This document shows positions 1 through 8,127 of a stretch of DNA of 39,661 nucleotides, one piece after another. Numbering within the stretch: position 1 is the first letter of the stretch; the number at the start of each line of letters is the position of its first letter. A program made the translations under genes and the position numbers. This DNA is from a virus: positions 1 through 39,661 of IMG/VR virus record IMGVR_UViG_3300032083_003038. One strand, given 5' to 3'. The notes below the pieces were generated by a model. That model had not been told where the DNA came from and did not search any database. It saw only the letters and a program-made list of their open reading frames with translations.

Positions 1-2
1 GC

Positions 3-122
3 GTGCAGTATTTTGTGCGCGAATATAGCTTGACAACGATGTGCGAGGTAGGAATGGAGCGTACAAAAGTTAGAGCGAACAAAAATGCCGAGATCACCGG
101 GGAAAGGCATCGAACGGCATGA
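3..122 (+). CDS. C-terminal end of an upstream gene, possibly small terminase
   Basis: An open frame enters from the left edge and ends in TGA at 120-122, giving 39 residues that end in ITGERHRTA. It overlaps the start of the large terminase gene by 38 bases in another frame. Position directly before terL is where a small terminase subunit normally lies, but the residues left are too few to recognise a family. The call rests on context only; it could also be a chance open frame. Confidence 0.3.
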   Translation: MQYFVREYSLTTMCEVGMERTKVRANKNAEITGERHRTA

Positions 123-1920
123 CGCGAAGAAGTACGCGTCGACGTACGCGCAGCGCGGTGTCCGCGATCGGCAGCGGGCGGAAATCCTTGAGCCGGAAGA
201 GATAAAGAATCGCGGATTAATTCGCAACGCTTCGGATGAATTCTCGATCGAACGCGGTGTTTGGGACGATGGTCTTGGCGAATATCTGCCCTGTCGTTAT
301 TGCGTCTATCGGGCAGAACACATTGTCTTGACGTTCAAAAACAACTTTCGCCTTTGGGAAGGTCGGTTTGCTGGACAGCGAGCGGACCCGGATCGGCTCA
401 AGTGGGCGGGTGATCATCTTAGAGACCTTTTCGGCTGGGTCTATTTCGATCCGCGTCTGAATCGTTGGGTGCGGAGATTCAGGCGGGCGGCCGTTTGGGT
501 CGCCAAAAAAAACGGGAAGTCGCCAATAGCCGCGGGCGTTGGTCTTTATCTTTTGAAGTGGGACGGTGAAAGCGGGCAGAACGTTTTCTCCGCTGCACGG
601 GATTTGAAGCAAGCGGCGATCGTTCATCGGCACGCACGTCTAACCGTCAATTCCTTTGAGACCGAAATCAGGGATCAATTCTCGATCAACAACACGACCG
701 GTGAGATCAGATACCCCCACACGAACTCGGCCTATTCGACGTTGTCAGGCGAGAATTGGAAAAGCCGAGAGGGTATTAACGGGTCGGCGATTATTGACGA
801 GATACACGTCGTCGATGACCGACTGATGCAAGTCCTCGAAGGATTGGACGCCGGGCGGGACGAGCCGCTGATTTACCAGATTTCGACAGCTGGAAAAGGT
901 GCGGATACTTACGGTCGCAAGGAATACGATTACGGAAAGCTGATTGAGAGGGGCCAACCGGGGACGAAACGAAAGGATGTCGGCTACTTCTTCCGATGTT
1001 ATGAAGCGCCTCAGGACGTGGACGATTCAGAGCTTGTGCCGGATTCCGATGGTTCGGTGAGCGAACGAGCGCTGTCGATTATCAAAATGGCGAATCCGTC
1101 CCTTGGTATCACTGTTCAAACGAAAGAGATTTGCGATAAGTTGCGCCGCGCAAGACGCTCAGAAACGGACTGGGTGAACTTCAAGCAGCGTCGCCTCAAC
1201 ATCTGGCAGTCAAGTGAGAACCCATGGTTTAGCGACGCTGGCTTGTGGGGCAAATGTGGAACTAAGCATTCGATTGAATCGCTCGCATGCTTTGGATACA
1301 CGGGTGGAGGGATTGGGCTAGACCTCAGCCGAACTCGTGATATGTGTTCCGCCGTGTGCGTCGTCGGCGACGATGATAAGGTTCGGATCGTCCCTCACTT
1401 TTGGTTGCCTGATAAACAATTCCGTCAGCTTGTGGACCAGATACCGATTAGGGAATGGCAACGCGACGGCTGGTTGACGGTCATTGACGGCGAGGTCATA
1501 AACTTTGGCGTGATAGAAGATTGGTTAGTCCACGCGATTGGCGTCCTCGACACGGTTATTCTGGCTTTCGATCCCAAGTTTGCACAAGACATCTGCGAGC
1601 GAATCGAGAATAGAACCTCCGTACACCTCTTGCCATTTTCTCAAACTCACGACTCATACGCGGCCCCAACGCAGGATTTTGAGCGTCTTGTTTATAGTGG
1701 TAAACTAAGACACGATCGAAACCCGTGCATGACGTGGCAAGTGGGTAACGTCCTGATCAGCGAGCGACAGGGAAGGCGAAAACCAATTAAGGATGATCGC
1801 TATAGATGGCGGACGATTGACGGTGTACAAGCTGCGATCATGGGATTATCCGCGTTCAACGAGTCACCGAAACACCGGAAAGGAAGCGTCTATGATCGGC
1901 GCGACCCCATAATCATATGA
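85..1920 (+). CDS. terL: Terminase large subunit (packaging ATPase and nuclease)
   Basis: The motor that cuts concatemeric DNA and pumps it into the prohead. The 611-residue product has the two expected domains. In the N-terminal ATPase, a Walker A-like AKKNGKS lies at residues 140-146, Walker B SAIIDE at about 234-239, and a coupling motif QISTAG at 265-270. In the C-terminal RNase H-like nuclease the acidic residues are D413 in GLDLS, D496 in LAFDP and D579 in RTIDG. Length and motif order match the HK97-type Terminase_1 family. The ATG at 85 gives a normal basic N terminus. It is followed at once by a small membrane protein gene and the portal. All key residues are present, so it should be active. 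Confidence 0.95.
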   Translation: MPRSPGKGIERHDAKKYASTYAQRGVRDRQRAEILEPEEIKNRGLIRNASDEFSIERGVWDDGLGEYLPCRYCVYRAEHIVLTFKNNFRLWEGRFAGQRADPDRLKWAGDHLRDLFGWVYFDPRLNRWVRRFRRAAVWVAKKNGKSPIAAGVGLYLLKWDGESGQNVFSAARDLKQAAIVHRHARLTVNSFETEIRDQFSINNTTGEIRYPHTNSAYSTLSGENWKSREGINGSAIIDEIHVVDDRLMQVLEGLDAGRDEPLIYQISTAGKGADTYGRKEYDYGKLIERGQPGTKRKDVGYFFRCYEAPQDVDDSELVPDSDGSVSERALSIIKMANPSLGITVQTKEICDKLRRARRSETDWVNFKQRRLNIWQSSENPWFSDAGLWGKCGTKHSIESLACFGYTGGGIGLDLSRTRDMCSAVCVVGDDDKVRIVPHFWLPDKQFRQLVDQIPIREWQRDGWLTVIDGEVINFGVIEDWLVHAIGVLDTVILAFDPKFAQDICERIENRTSVHLLPFSQTHDSYAAPTQDFERLVYSGKLRHDRNPCMTWQVGNVLISERQGRRKPIKDDRYRWRTIDGVQAAIMGLSAFNESPKHRKGSVYDRRDPIII

Positions 1921-2102
1921 CGTTCCGATCCTGGATTTTGATTTTTGGTCTGACGCTGATATCCTCCGGAACGGGGTTCCATTTCGGCGTTCCAATCAGT
2001 CTAATCGTTCTTGGCTCACTGTTCTTGGCGGGGTGGTGTTGGAGCGTGTCAGCGGACGACGGTCGCACAGAAATACAAAACGAGTCTGAAAGTGGCAATT
2101 GA
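1917..2102 (+). CDS. Small membrane protein between terL and portal
   Basis: 61 residues, starting in an ATGA overlap with the terL stop. Two hydrophobic stretches (about residues 5-21 and 24-43) look like a membrane hairpin, followed by a short polar tail. No family was recognised. Tight coupling to terL and an 11-base overlap with the preferred portal start (GTG at 2092) suggest it is real. A role in superinfection or membrane docking is only a guess. Confidence 0.5.
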   Translation: MTFRSWILIFGLTLISSGTGFHFGVPISLIVLGSLFLAGWCWSVSADDGRTEIQNESESGN

Positions 2103-3639
2103 CATCGCGGACAGGCTATTTCCGAAACGTGCTTTGCAGAGTGCTGGCACGCTCACCAGCGGTCGAATCATTGAGCTTCTTCAGGGGCGGCAGTCAAAGG
2201 CCGGTGTGCCCGTCAATGTGGATGGTGCCTTGCGGATTTCTCCGATTTGGCAAGGGGTCACTCTGTTAAGCGGTGACGTGGCGAAGTTGGACTTTAATGT
2301 GTGGGAGCGACTCCAGCCACGAGGACGGCGGATCGCGCTCAATCATCCCACCTATTCGATGCTGACGGGTTCGATTGGTTCGGTGACGTCGAACATCTGG
2401 AAGCAATCGATCATGGCTAACGCGTTGCTGTATGGCAACGGTTATTCACGGATCATCTTTTCCGGGGTTCAACCGGTCGGGATGGAGTTCATTCCGAGTC
2501 GATTCGTAGTTCCCAAGGAAATGGATGACGGCGTTTTGTATTCGGTCAGACGTCCCCCCGATTTCGTCGAACAGCGCGTGATGGATTTCGAGATGTACCA
2601 TTTGAAAGGCCTCACGATAGATGCGTGGGGCGGACTCTCGTTAATCGATTACGCGCGGGACACCATCGGCCGACAGATTGCCCGAAACGATTACAACGAT
2701 GATTTCTTTTTAAACCATGCGGTTCCTGACGGGTGGTTCAGGCATCCGGCAGAGATGGGAGACAAGGCGCTTGAGAGGTTTGTCAAAGCCGTCGAACGCC
2801 GCCACTCAAAGCAGGGCAATCGTCACCGGTTGGGTGTGCTCGAGGAAGGCATGGACTGGGTCGGGATGGGGATCAGTCCCGAGGACATGTTGCTTATAGA
2901 ACAGCTTAAATTCGGTCGTCAAGAAGTTGCAGCACTGTTAAACCTTCCGCCGCACAAACTGGGCGACGAAACACGGGCAGCGTTCAACACGCTGGAGGAA
3001 GAAAACAAGAGCTACCATGATAGCTCCATTGGCGTTTGGCTTTGTCGCAAAGAATCCGAGGCGAACGATAAGCTGTTTACCGAAAAGGAAAAACGGGACC
3101 GCAGATTCTTCACGGAATTCAACCGGAACCAGTTATTCAGGCCGGACTTTAAATCGCGAATGGACGGGCATGCTCGCGTCGTCCTAGCTGGGATCCGGCC
3201 GCCGAACGAGGTCCGCGACGAGGAAGGGTGGAACCCAGTACCAGGCGGTGACGAACGTCTTATACCATTAAACGTGCGCCCTGAGTCTCAGATGCCGGAT
3301 GCCCGGCAACGCGGACACGATACGGAGCGACTCAAAAAGCTGCTAGCACGTGACGTCAAGCGAATGCACGAGCGACTGTCGACGTACATCACGCGATGGG
3401 TGAACAAAGGGGAATTCGTTCGTGCGCTTGAGTTATTGACAGAAAAGCACTCCGACGTGATGCGTGACGCCCTAGCGGATTACTTCGACGACGATCGAAC
3501 GGAGCGTATACTGACCAGCGTCAAGCAGCGTTGGATTGCCGCGGCTAACAAGTCGGACGGCGGGAACATCAACGAGGCCATCGATTCGGCCAACGCGGCC
3601 ATACTGAATGACATAAAGGAAATTTGCGATGTTAGTTGA
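2092..3639 (+). CDS. Portal protein, HK97 family
   Basis: Forms the dodecameric ring at the head vertex through which DNA enters and to which the tail joins. The GTG start at 2092 gives 515 residues; a longer frame begins at a TTG at 2011 but would run through the preceding membrane gene. Family features seen: SPIWQGVTLLSGDVAKL near the N terminus, a MANALLYGNGYSRI segment, GLSLIDYARDTIG, and the typical LKFGRQEVAALLNLPPHKLG with a later ETRAAFNTLEEE stretch, as in PF04860 portals. The C-terminal part is charged and helical. The stop overlaps the protease start by 11 bases, so the two are likely translationally coupled. Confidence 0.93.
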   Translation: MAIDIADRLFPKRALQSAGTLTSGRIIELLQGRQSKAGVPVNVDGALRISPIWQGVTLLSGDVAKLDFNVWERLQPRGRRIALNHPTYSMLTGSIGSVTSNIWKQSIMANALLYGNGYSRIIFSGVQPVGMEFIPSRFVVPKEMDDGVLYSVRRPPDFVEQRVMDFEMYHLKGLTIDAWGGLSLIDYARDTIGRQIARNDYNDDFFLNHAVPDGWFRHPAEMGDKALERFVKAVERRHSKQGNRHRLGVLEEGMDWVGMGISPEDMLLIEQLKFGRQEVAALLNLPPHKLGDETRAAFNTLEEENKSYHDSSIGVWLCRKESEANDKLFTEKEKRDRRFFTEFNRNQLFRPDFKSRMDGHARVVLAGIRPPNEVRDEEGWNPVPGGDERLIPLNVRPESQMPDARQRGHDTERLKKLLARDVKRMHERLSTYITRWVNKGEFVRALELLTEKHSDVMRDALADYFDDDRTERILTSVKQRWIAAANKSDGGNINEAIDSANAAILNDIKEICDVS

Positions 3640-4267
3640 ATCGAAAATGTCGTCGCGTCAGTTCGATACTGAGGTCAAGTTCGCTGACGACTCCAGGACG
3701 ATATTCGGGATTGGCTCGCCATTTTACGATGGAACGTCCCGGACTGAGTTTAGAATATTCAAGGACCTGGTCGAGCGGGTCGATCCAGGGGCTTTTGATA
3801 AAGTCATCGCGGACACGACGGTCGATGTTCTGTCATCGCTGAACCACGACATAGAACGGCAGTTGCTTGGGAGGCGGAGCGCAGGGTCCCTAAAGCTATC
3901 AAAGAATTCCGCTGGTCTCGTGTTCGAAGTCACGCCGGGAGAGACGTCACAAGCCAGGGACACCATAGAACTCATCCAGCGTCGCGAGGTCAAGGGCGCG
4001 TCGATTTGGTTCGGGCGCGCCGATGAGCTATGGACGGAGGAAGACGATCAGACCGTGGTCACGTTGATGTCGATACCCCTCATCGAAGTCGGACCCGTTT
4101 CCCGGCCGGCCTTTGACGCGACGACTGCCGAGGTCCGCAAGCGTGACCTGGACGACTATCGTAAGCGCATGGCAGAGAAGGCAGAGCACATGCGACGACG
4201 GATGGCGACGGAATCGGCAAGGTGCCGTTTGCGTGAGCGTGAAGCGTGGGTGTATCAAGAGGTTTGA
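3629..4267 (+). CDS. Prohead maturation protease, HK97 U35 family
   Basis: Serine protease that trims the delta domain of the capsid protein during prohead maturation. In 212 residues the catalytic elements are visible: H73 in LNHD, S125 in VKGASIWF, and E153 in LIEVGPVSRPAF, the family signature. The C-terminal 45 residues are Arg/Lys/Glu-rich helix. The start overlaps the portal stop. In most HK97-like phages the major capsid gene follows directly. Here it is 2.1 kb further on, because the reverse-strand cassette at 4268-6062 lies between them. Confidence 0.95.
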   Translation: MLVESKMSSRQFDTEVKFADDSRTIFGIGSPFYDGTSRTEFRIFKDLVERVDPGAFDKVIADTTVDVLSSLNHDIERQLLGRRSAGSLKLSKNSAGLVFEVTPGETSQARDTIELIQRREVKGASIWFGRADELWTEEDDQTVVTLMSIPLIEVGPVSRPAFDATTAEVRKRDLDDYRKRMAEKAEHMRRRMATESARCRLREREAWVYQEV

Positions 4268-4445
4268 AGTTGGCAAATCTGCCCGTTGCAACGCTTCACG
4301 GAGCACCGCAACGCCGTGCAGGGCAAAGCCGCTCCTCGCCGCTCATCGCTGGTCGTCTCTTCTCAATTCCGCCAAATCTGGCCGTTGGTAAGGTGTGCCG
4401 CGCTCGGCAATGGTCTGCTTTGCTGCGCTCCGCTTCGCTCTGCTT
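4268..4445. repeat. Intergenic hairpin repeat, copy 1
   Basis: Non-coding module between the protease and the reverse-strand ParB-like gene. It has a small hairpin GGCAAATCTGCC (4272-4283) followed by CGTTG, about 75 bases of GC-rich sequence, a box CTTCTCAATTCC (4359-4370), then a second hairpin GCCAAATCTGGC (4371-4382) again followed by CGTTG, and a tail of imperfect GCTTYGCT-like units up to 4445. The same layout recurs at 5105 and 5903. The two hairpins share the AATC loop but differ in the stem by swapped base pairs. ORFs drawn through it are not credible. Confidence 0.85.
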
Positions 4446-5081
4446 CTAAATCAGCTTTTTCAGCACCTTCAACCGTTCCATCAACTTTTCATTGTCTTTT
4501 TCAAGCAGGTCGTTTTCGATCAGCGTGATCAGCTGGTTGACGTAGAACAGTTGATTCATACCTGACAGGCGTTTGTTCGCGTCGACTTGTTTCTTGCTGA
4601 GCGTCTTCCCAGACATGTGCTTGATTGTCTGTTTAAGTGGAACTTCGCTCCCGTTGTCTTTCGCGACCCTGGTGCGAAGTCTTTCAAGGTCTTCCGGAAG
4701 ACAATTGAGAACGGTGCACAACTGCGATTCGTCCATGCCAAACTTATTGCCGAGTACAACGACTCGTACGCGATCGCATTCCGTTAGCGCCCTGCCGTGA
4801 GTTCCGTTCAATCGCGCGGCTTCGGCAAACATCGCTGATTCGCTCGGGTAAGTCTTCAGAACACATGGTACTTTGCAGTCTGGTCCGTAGACCTTGATAT
4901 GCGCTCGACGGCGATGGAACCCGTCGATGATCTTGTTTGACGTCTTGTCGATCAGCAAAGGTGGCAGTTCAGCGCCCGCTTTTAGTGCTGACGCTAACGT
5001 GCCTACGTGATACCCGCCGACATCGTTTCTCGGGTACAGATCGAAATCCTCTATCAGTTGCGAAGCGTTCATCATTCTCAT
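4446..5081 (-). CDS. ParB/sulfiredoxin-like nuclease-domain protein
   Basis: 211 residues on the reverse strand, opposite to the surrounding structural genes. Residues 1-75 look like a ParB N-terminal domain: a DFDLYPRND segment, LPPLLIDKTSNKIIDG, then GFHRRRAH at 54-61, the usual phosphate-binding box. Residues 80-145 are helical (FAEAARLNGTHGRALTE, then a possible helix-turn-helix around 115-135) and the C terminus is a Lys/Glu-rich coiled coil. It has a good AAGGAG site 8 bases before the ATG. The family includes DNA-binding and nuclease proteins in phages and plasmids; the exact role here is unknown. Position between protease and capsid, bounded by repeats, marks it as an acquired cassette gene. 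Confidence 0.75.
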   Translation of the reverse strand: MRMMNASQLIEDFDLYPRNDVGGYHVGTLASALKAGAELPPLLIDKTSNKIIDGFHRRRAHIKVYGPDCKVPCVLKTYPSESAMFAEAARLNGTHGRALTECDRVRVVVLGNKFGMDESQLCTVLNCLPEDLERLRTRVAKDNGSEVPLKQTIKHMSGKTLSKKQVDANKRLSGMNQLFYVNQLITLIENDLLEKDNEKLMERLKVLKKLI

Positions 5082-5104
5082 TTACGGTTCTCCTTGTGTT
5101 TGTT

Positions 5105-5263
5105 GAGTGGTGGCAAATCTGCCCGTTGGGTTGCTGTGCTTCGCAAGGCAATGCCATGCTTCGCGTTGCAATGCTGTGCTTCTCTTCTCAATTCCGCGCC
5201 AAATCTGGCCGTTGGTGCGCTTAGCTTTGCGTCGCCATGCGGGGCTTCTCGCCGCCTCTGTGG
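5105..5263. repeat. Intergenic hairpin repeat, copy 2
   Basis: Second copy of the module, between the two reverse-strand genes. Hairpin GGCAAATCTGCC at 5112-5123 plus CGTTG, GC-rich spacer with GCTTCGC-type units, the box CTTCTCAATTCC at 5183-5194, hairpin GCCAAATCTGGC at 5198-5209 plus CGTTG, then another GC-rich tail. A two-base insertion (GC) separates the box from the second hairpin. On the reverse strand it lies just upstream of the ribosome-binding site of the ParB-like gene. Confidence 0.85.
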
Positions 5264-5878
5264 TTAATCTCTCAACTCAGCTTCATATTTTCCCATGTGG
5301 ATCGACACCCATTTCATGCCATCACGCCTGGTACGGCCGCAACCGATTCCGTGACGTCCGGCGATATTGAAAGCCTGAGTAAATGCCCCCAGGCTTTTGC
5401 GCGCCAGGACGTCAGTGTCGATTTGAAACGTAGCGATGCCACCCCACGTTCGCCATTTCGGGCGTGATGCAAGTATGCCGCCGCTTTTTTTGTTAACGAC
5501 TCTCCGCGTGTCCACGACCCAGTCCGCTTCGCCTAATTCGCGTGGCTCCTTATTGGTCAAGGTATCTGGATCGAGCAAAATAAATTCCTCTTCCGCAGGT
5601 TCCACCGCTCGGGCAACGATGGTCGTGATGGCCTCACCCCCGATCGTGCGGCCGGTAACCGTCACCAACGACGCCCAAAATGCGTGCATGGGATGGTAGA
5701 ATTTGCCGTCTTCCGTGCGATAAAGCTGATTGGCGGCATCGTCGTATGCTTTGCCTGGCACGGACTTCTTTTTGGCCTCCATGTTGCCGGTATCCTCCTT
5801 GCGCTCCATGACATTGACAAAGTTCGATTGCATGAGCGGTTTCATTCCGCGAATGTTCCAGCTGACGAGTTCTAACAT
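5264..5878 (-). CDS. Conserved phage protein of unknown function
   Basis: 204 residues, reverse strand, with AAAGGAG about 8 bases before the ATG at 5878. The layout recalls a widespread phage family: an N-terminal strand with a short ...RGMKPLMQ motif, a central segment DTRRVVNKKSGGILASRP followed by a Trp-containing strand (KWRTWGGIATFQID), an Ala/Gly-rich helix, then GIGCGRTRRDG near the C terminus. I know this arrangement from uncharacterised phage proteins often found near recombination genes, but cannot name a function. It forms the second gene of the reverse-strand cassette. Confidence 0.6.
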   Translation of the reverse strand: MLELVSWNIRGMKPLMQSNFVNVMERKEDTGNMEAKKKSVPGKAYDDAANQLYRTEDGKFYHPMHAFWASLVTVTGRTIGGEAITTIVARAVEPAEEEFILLDPDTLTNKEPRELGEADWVVDTRRVVNKKSGGILASRPKWRTWGGIATFQIDTDVLARKSLGAFTQAFNIAGRHGIGCGRTRRDGMKWVSIHMGKYEAELRD

Positions 5879-5902
5879 CTGGCGTTCTCCTTTAAAGAAA
5901 AA

Positions 5903-6062
5903 GTGTCAAGTCTGACCGTTGCAACGCTGTGCAGTGCGGAGCAAAGCGGAGGCCCGCAAGGCTACGCCGGGCGCTTCTCTTCTCAATTCCGCCAAATCTG
6001 GCCGTTGCTTTGTTTTGCTTTGCCCGCAACGCTCCGCAACGCCGTGTACACGGCGACCCGGA
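5903..6062. repeat. Intergenic hairpin repeat, copy 3 (variant stem)
   Basis: Third copy of the module, upstream of the 5264-5878 gene on its strand. The first hairpin is GTCAAGTCTGAC (5905-5916), with a third kind of base pair at stem position 2 and a changed loop, followed by CGTTG. The box CTTCTCAATTCC lies at 5979-5990 and the second hairpin GCCAAATCTGGC at 5991-6002, with CGTTG after it. A GC-rich tail with repeated GCAACGC units runs to about 6062. Confidence 0.85.
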
Positions 6063-6404
6063 GAACGCCAATTCAAGAACGGGCCACCGCGTGAAACAAG
6101 TTGTGCGGTGTTCGATGGCGTTCTCTGAGAAACCTGAATTTAGACCATCCAGAGGAAACAAACAAGTGTGTGTTGCACCGATTCCGAAAATAGCCCAGAA
6201 AAATCCGCTCTTGACTTTTCAGTTGACGGCCATCTAAGATATCTCCGTTGGCGCAATTGCCGACTTTTCCCAGTCGAACCTTGACTGCTCTTGTGAGGGC
6301 AACGGTTCACGTAATCGACGTGTGATCTGTTGCCATCTTTGTGCGCTTTCTCGCACGGCGATTTTGACCGTAAAACAGGTTCCTGTAGAAGGTTGCGTAA
6401 TCGC
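6063..6404 (+). other. Non-coding leader of the capsid gene
   Basis: About 340 bases with no convincing gene on either strand. It carries a promoter-like site at 6211-6240 and then about 160 bases of leader before the capsid ATG. The leader has AGAAGG about 9 bases before that ATG as a possible ribosome-binding site. An upstream in-frame extension to 6330 exists but its residues (Cys- and Arg-rich) are unlike a capsid N terminus. Confidence 0.6.
6211..6240 (+). promoter_or_regulatory. sigma70-like promoter for the capsid operon
   Basis: TTGACT at 6211-6216 and TAAGAT at 6235-6240, 18 bases apart, a good match to the consensus. It sits just after the reverse-strand cassette, so it could restore expression of the capsid and downstream genes cut off from the terminase-protease transcript. 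Confidence 0.55.
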
Positions 6405-7841
6405 ATGTCGTACAAAATCAAGGAAATGGCTGAAAAGCGTGCCGAACTTGTCACGCAAATGAAGGAAATCCAGGGGAAGGCGGCCGATGAAAAGCGACCA
6501 ATGGACCCCGACGAATCCAAAAAGTTCGACGATCTGGACGCTGAGGTCATCAAACTGGAGAAAATGATCGAGGAAGCGAAGCGGGTCAAAACCCGTGAAG
6601 GCCTCGAAATCCTGGATCCGGCAGAGCGAAAAGAACGTGAAAAGCTGGAAAAGAGCTTGCAGCGTCAAAACGAGGATGAGCCGTACGTCCCCCTGGACAG
6701 GGCGATTTCTAACTGGATGCGTTACCCGTGCTCCGGTGACCAGCGTCCCAGCTCGGAAGAACTCGAAGCGGGCCGGGATGCCTACGGATTCGACCCGTAC
6801 CGCAAAGAAATCACGATCAGTTTTCGTCCAATGGACGACTGTGAGCGTCCGCGTACCGTCCAGGAAGCCGTAAAACGGCACAGGGAGGTCCGCAGCGAGA
6901 TCAGACGTTCTGTTACCGATGGCAACGGTCGTGCCGTTATGGGGCTACGTGATCGAACACAGCAGCGTGCTCAGGGGACGACCGTCGGAACTGAGGGAGG
7001 TTTCACGGTCGCTGACGAGTTTTCGTCGGCTATCGACGTTGCGCTGTTGCAATTCGGTGGCATGCGACAGGTCGCCACGGTCATGCGTACCGATACGGGA
7101 GCTGATTTTCACCATCCGACGGTGAATGATACCACCAATACGGGGGAATGGGTCGGTGAGAATCCAGCGTCCGCGGTTACGAAGCAAGATGCCGTGTTCA
7201 ACGAACTCGTGCTGAAAGCTCATAACAGCAGCTCAAAAGAAATCCTCGTATCGCTGGAATTACTCCAGGACACGATGATTAATCTACTGGCGCTGCTTGG
7301 CAGATTGCTTGGGGAACGACTCGGGAGACTGCATAACACGGGCTTCACCGTGGGAGATGCAGCTGCGAAACCGATGGGAATCGTCCCCGCAGCGACGTCT
7401 AGCGCAGTTACTACGGCGAGCAACACTGTTTACACCTTCGAGGAACTGCTTGACCTAAAGCACACGGTGGACCCCGCGTATCGTGGCGTCGGCGCCGGAT
7501 TCATGGGCAATGACACGACACTGTCGATCATGAAGAAAATCCAAGATGACCAGAGTCGTCCGATCTGGATGCCAAATCTGATCGACGGAGAGCCGGACAG
7601 ATTCGACGGATCGCCGTTCACGGTCAACCAAGATGTTGCTTCGGGTGCATCCGCGAAGGCCCTGCTGTACGGGCAGTTTACGAAGTACATGATTCGGGAA
7701 GTTTCACAGCTGACGCTGCTGCGGCTGGATGAGCTGTACGCAGAAAAGCATCAGGCCGCTTTCCTGGCGTTCATGCGGGTCGATGGAAATCTGTTGGACG
7801 CGGGAACGAATCCGGTTAAGTTTCTCACGAACGCAGCCTAA
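6405..7841 (+). CDS. Major capsid protein, HK97 fold
   Basis: 478 residues that form the head shell. The first 75 or so residues are a strongly charged coiled coil, the delta (scaffold) domain removed by the prohead protease. The mature region begins around GTTVGTEGGFTVADEF and has HK97-family features: GGMRQVATVMRTDTG, WVGENPASAVTKQDAVF, KEILVSLELLQDTMINL, a GDAAAKPMGIVPAAT segment, and a C-terminal LLYGQFTKYMIREVSQLTLLRLDELY stretch typical of PF05065. The ATG at 6405 is chosen because it starts the coiled coil directly. Neighbours downstream are small virion and joining proteins. Confidence 0.95.
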   Translation: MSYKIKEMAEKRAELVTQMKEIQGKAADEKRPMDPDESKKFDDLDAEVIKLEKMIEEAKRVKTREGLEILDPAERKEREKLEKSLQRQNEDEPYVPLDRAISNWMRYPCSGDQRPSSEELEAGRDAYGFDPYRKEITISFRPMDDCERPRTVQEAVKRHREVRSEIRRSVTDGNGRAVMGLRDRTQQRAQGTTVGTEGGFTVADEFSSAIDVALLQFGGMRQVATVMRTDTGADFHHPTVNDTTNTGEWVGENPASAVTKQDAVFNELVLKAHNSSSKEILVSLELLQDTMINLLALLGRLLGERLGRLHNTGFTVGDAAAKPMGIVPAATSSAVTTASNTVYTFEELLDLKHTVDPAYRGVGAGFMGNDTTLSIMKKIQDDQSRPIWMPNLIDGEPDRFDGSPFTVNQDVASGASAKALLYGQFTKYMIREVSQLTLLRLDELYAEKHQAAFLAFMRVDGNLLDAGTNPVKFLTNAA

Positions 7842-7860
7842 TTTAGGATTTTACTGACCG

Positions 7861-8091
7861 ATGCCTAAAATCAAATTCTTGCGAGAGCACGACACGCCCT
7901 CGCACTTTTACGTCAAGGGCGCGCAGGCCAATCTTCCGCCCGAGGTTTGCGACGGTTACATCTCAAAGGGTTTGGCGGAATACGTCGACCGCAAGGCTGT
8001 GCGTACTGACGGGGCATCGTCGGAAGACAAAAGCCGCAAGGAGAAACGGGCAAAAGAACTCGCCGCTAAATTGGAATCCGCGAAAGCCTGA
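7861..8091 (+). CDS. Small head-region protein
   Basis: 76 residues directly after the capsid gene. The N-terminal half (KIKFLREHDTPSHFYVKGAQ, then LPPEVCDGYISKGLAEYV) resembles the small proteins encoded after capsid genes in many HK97-like phages; the C-terminal third is a Lys/Glu-rich helix. Probably a head or head-tail accessory protein, but no firm family assignment is possible. Confidence 0.65.
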   Translation: MPKIKFLREHDTPSHFYVKGAQANLPPEVCDGYISKGLAEYVDRKAVRTDGASSEDKSRKEKRAKELAAKLESAKA

Positions 8092-8127
8092 TAATCAAAA
8101 CACTCTTCAAGTTTGAGGTAGTTCATC

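Noticed and set aside
2011-2091. Longer portal start at TTG 2011
   Set aside because: It would run through the membrane protein gene in another frame and adds 27 residues unlike a portal N terminus.
4028-4528. Several open frames through the first intergenic repeat
   Set aside because: They run across GC-rich low-complexity repeat sequence in several frames at once and have no coding character or ribosome-binding site.
4268-6062. CRISPR-like array from the repeated hairpin units
   Set aside because: The repeats are not regularly spaced, occur in pairs around genes and lack constant-length spacers; no cas-like gene is present.
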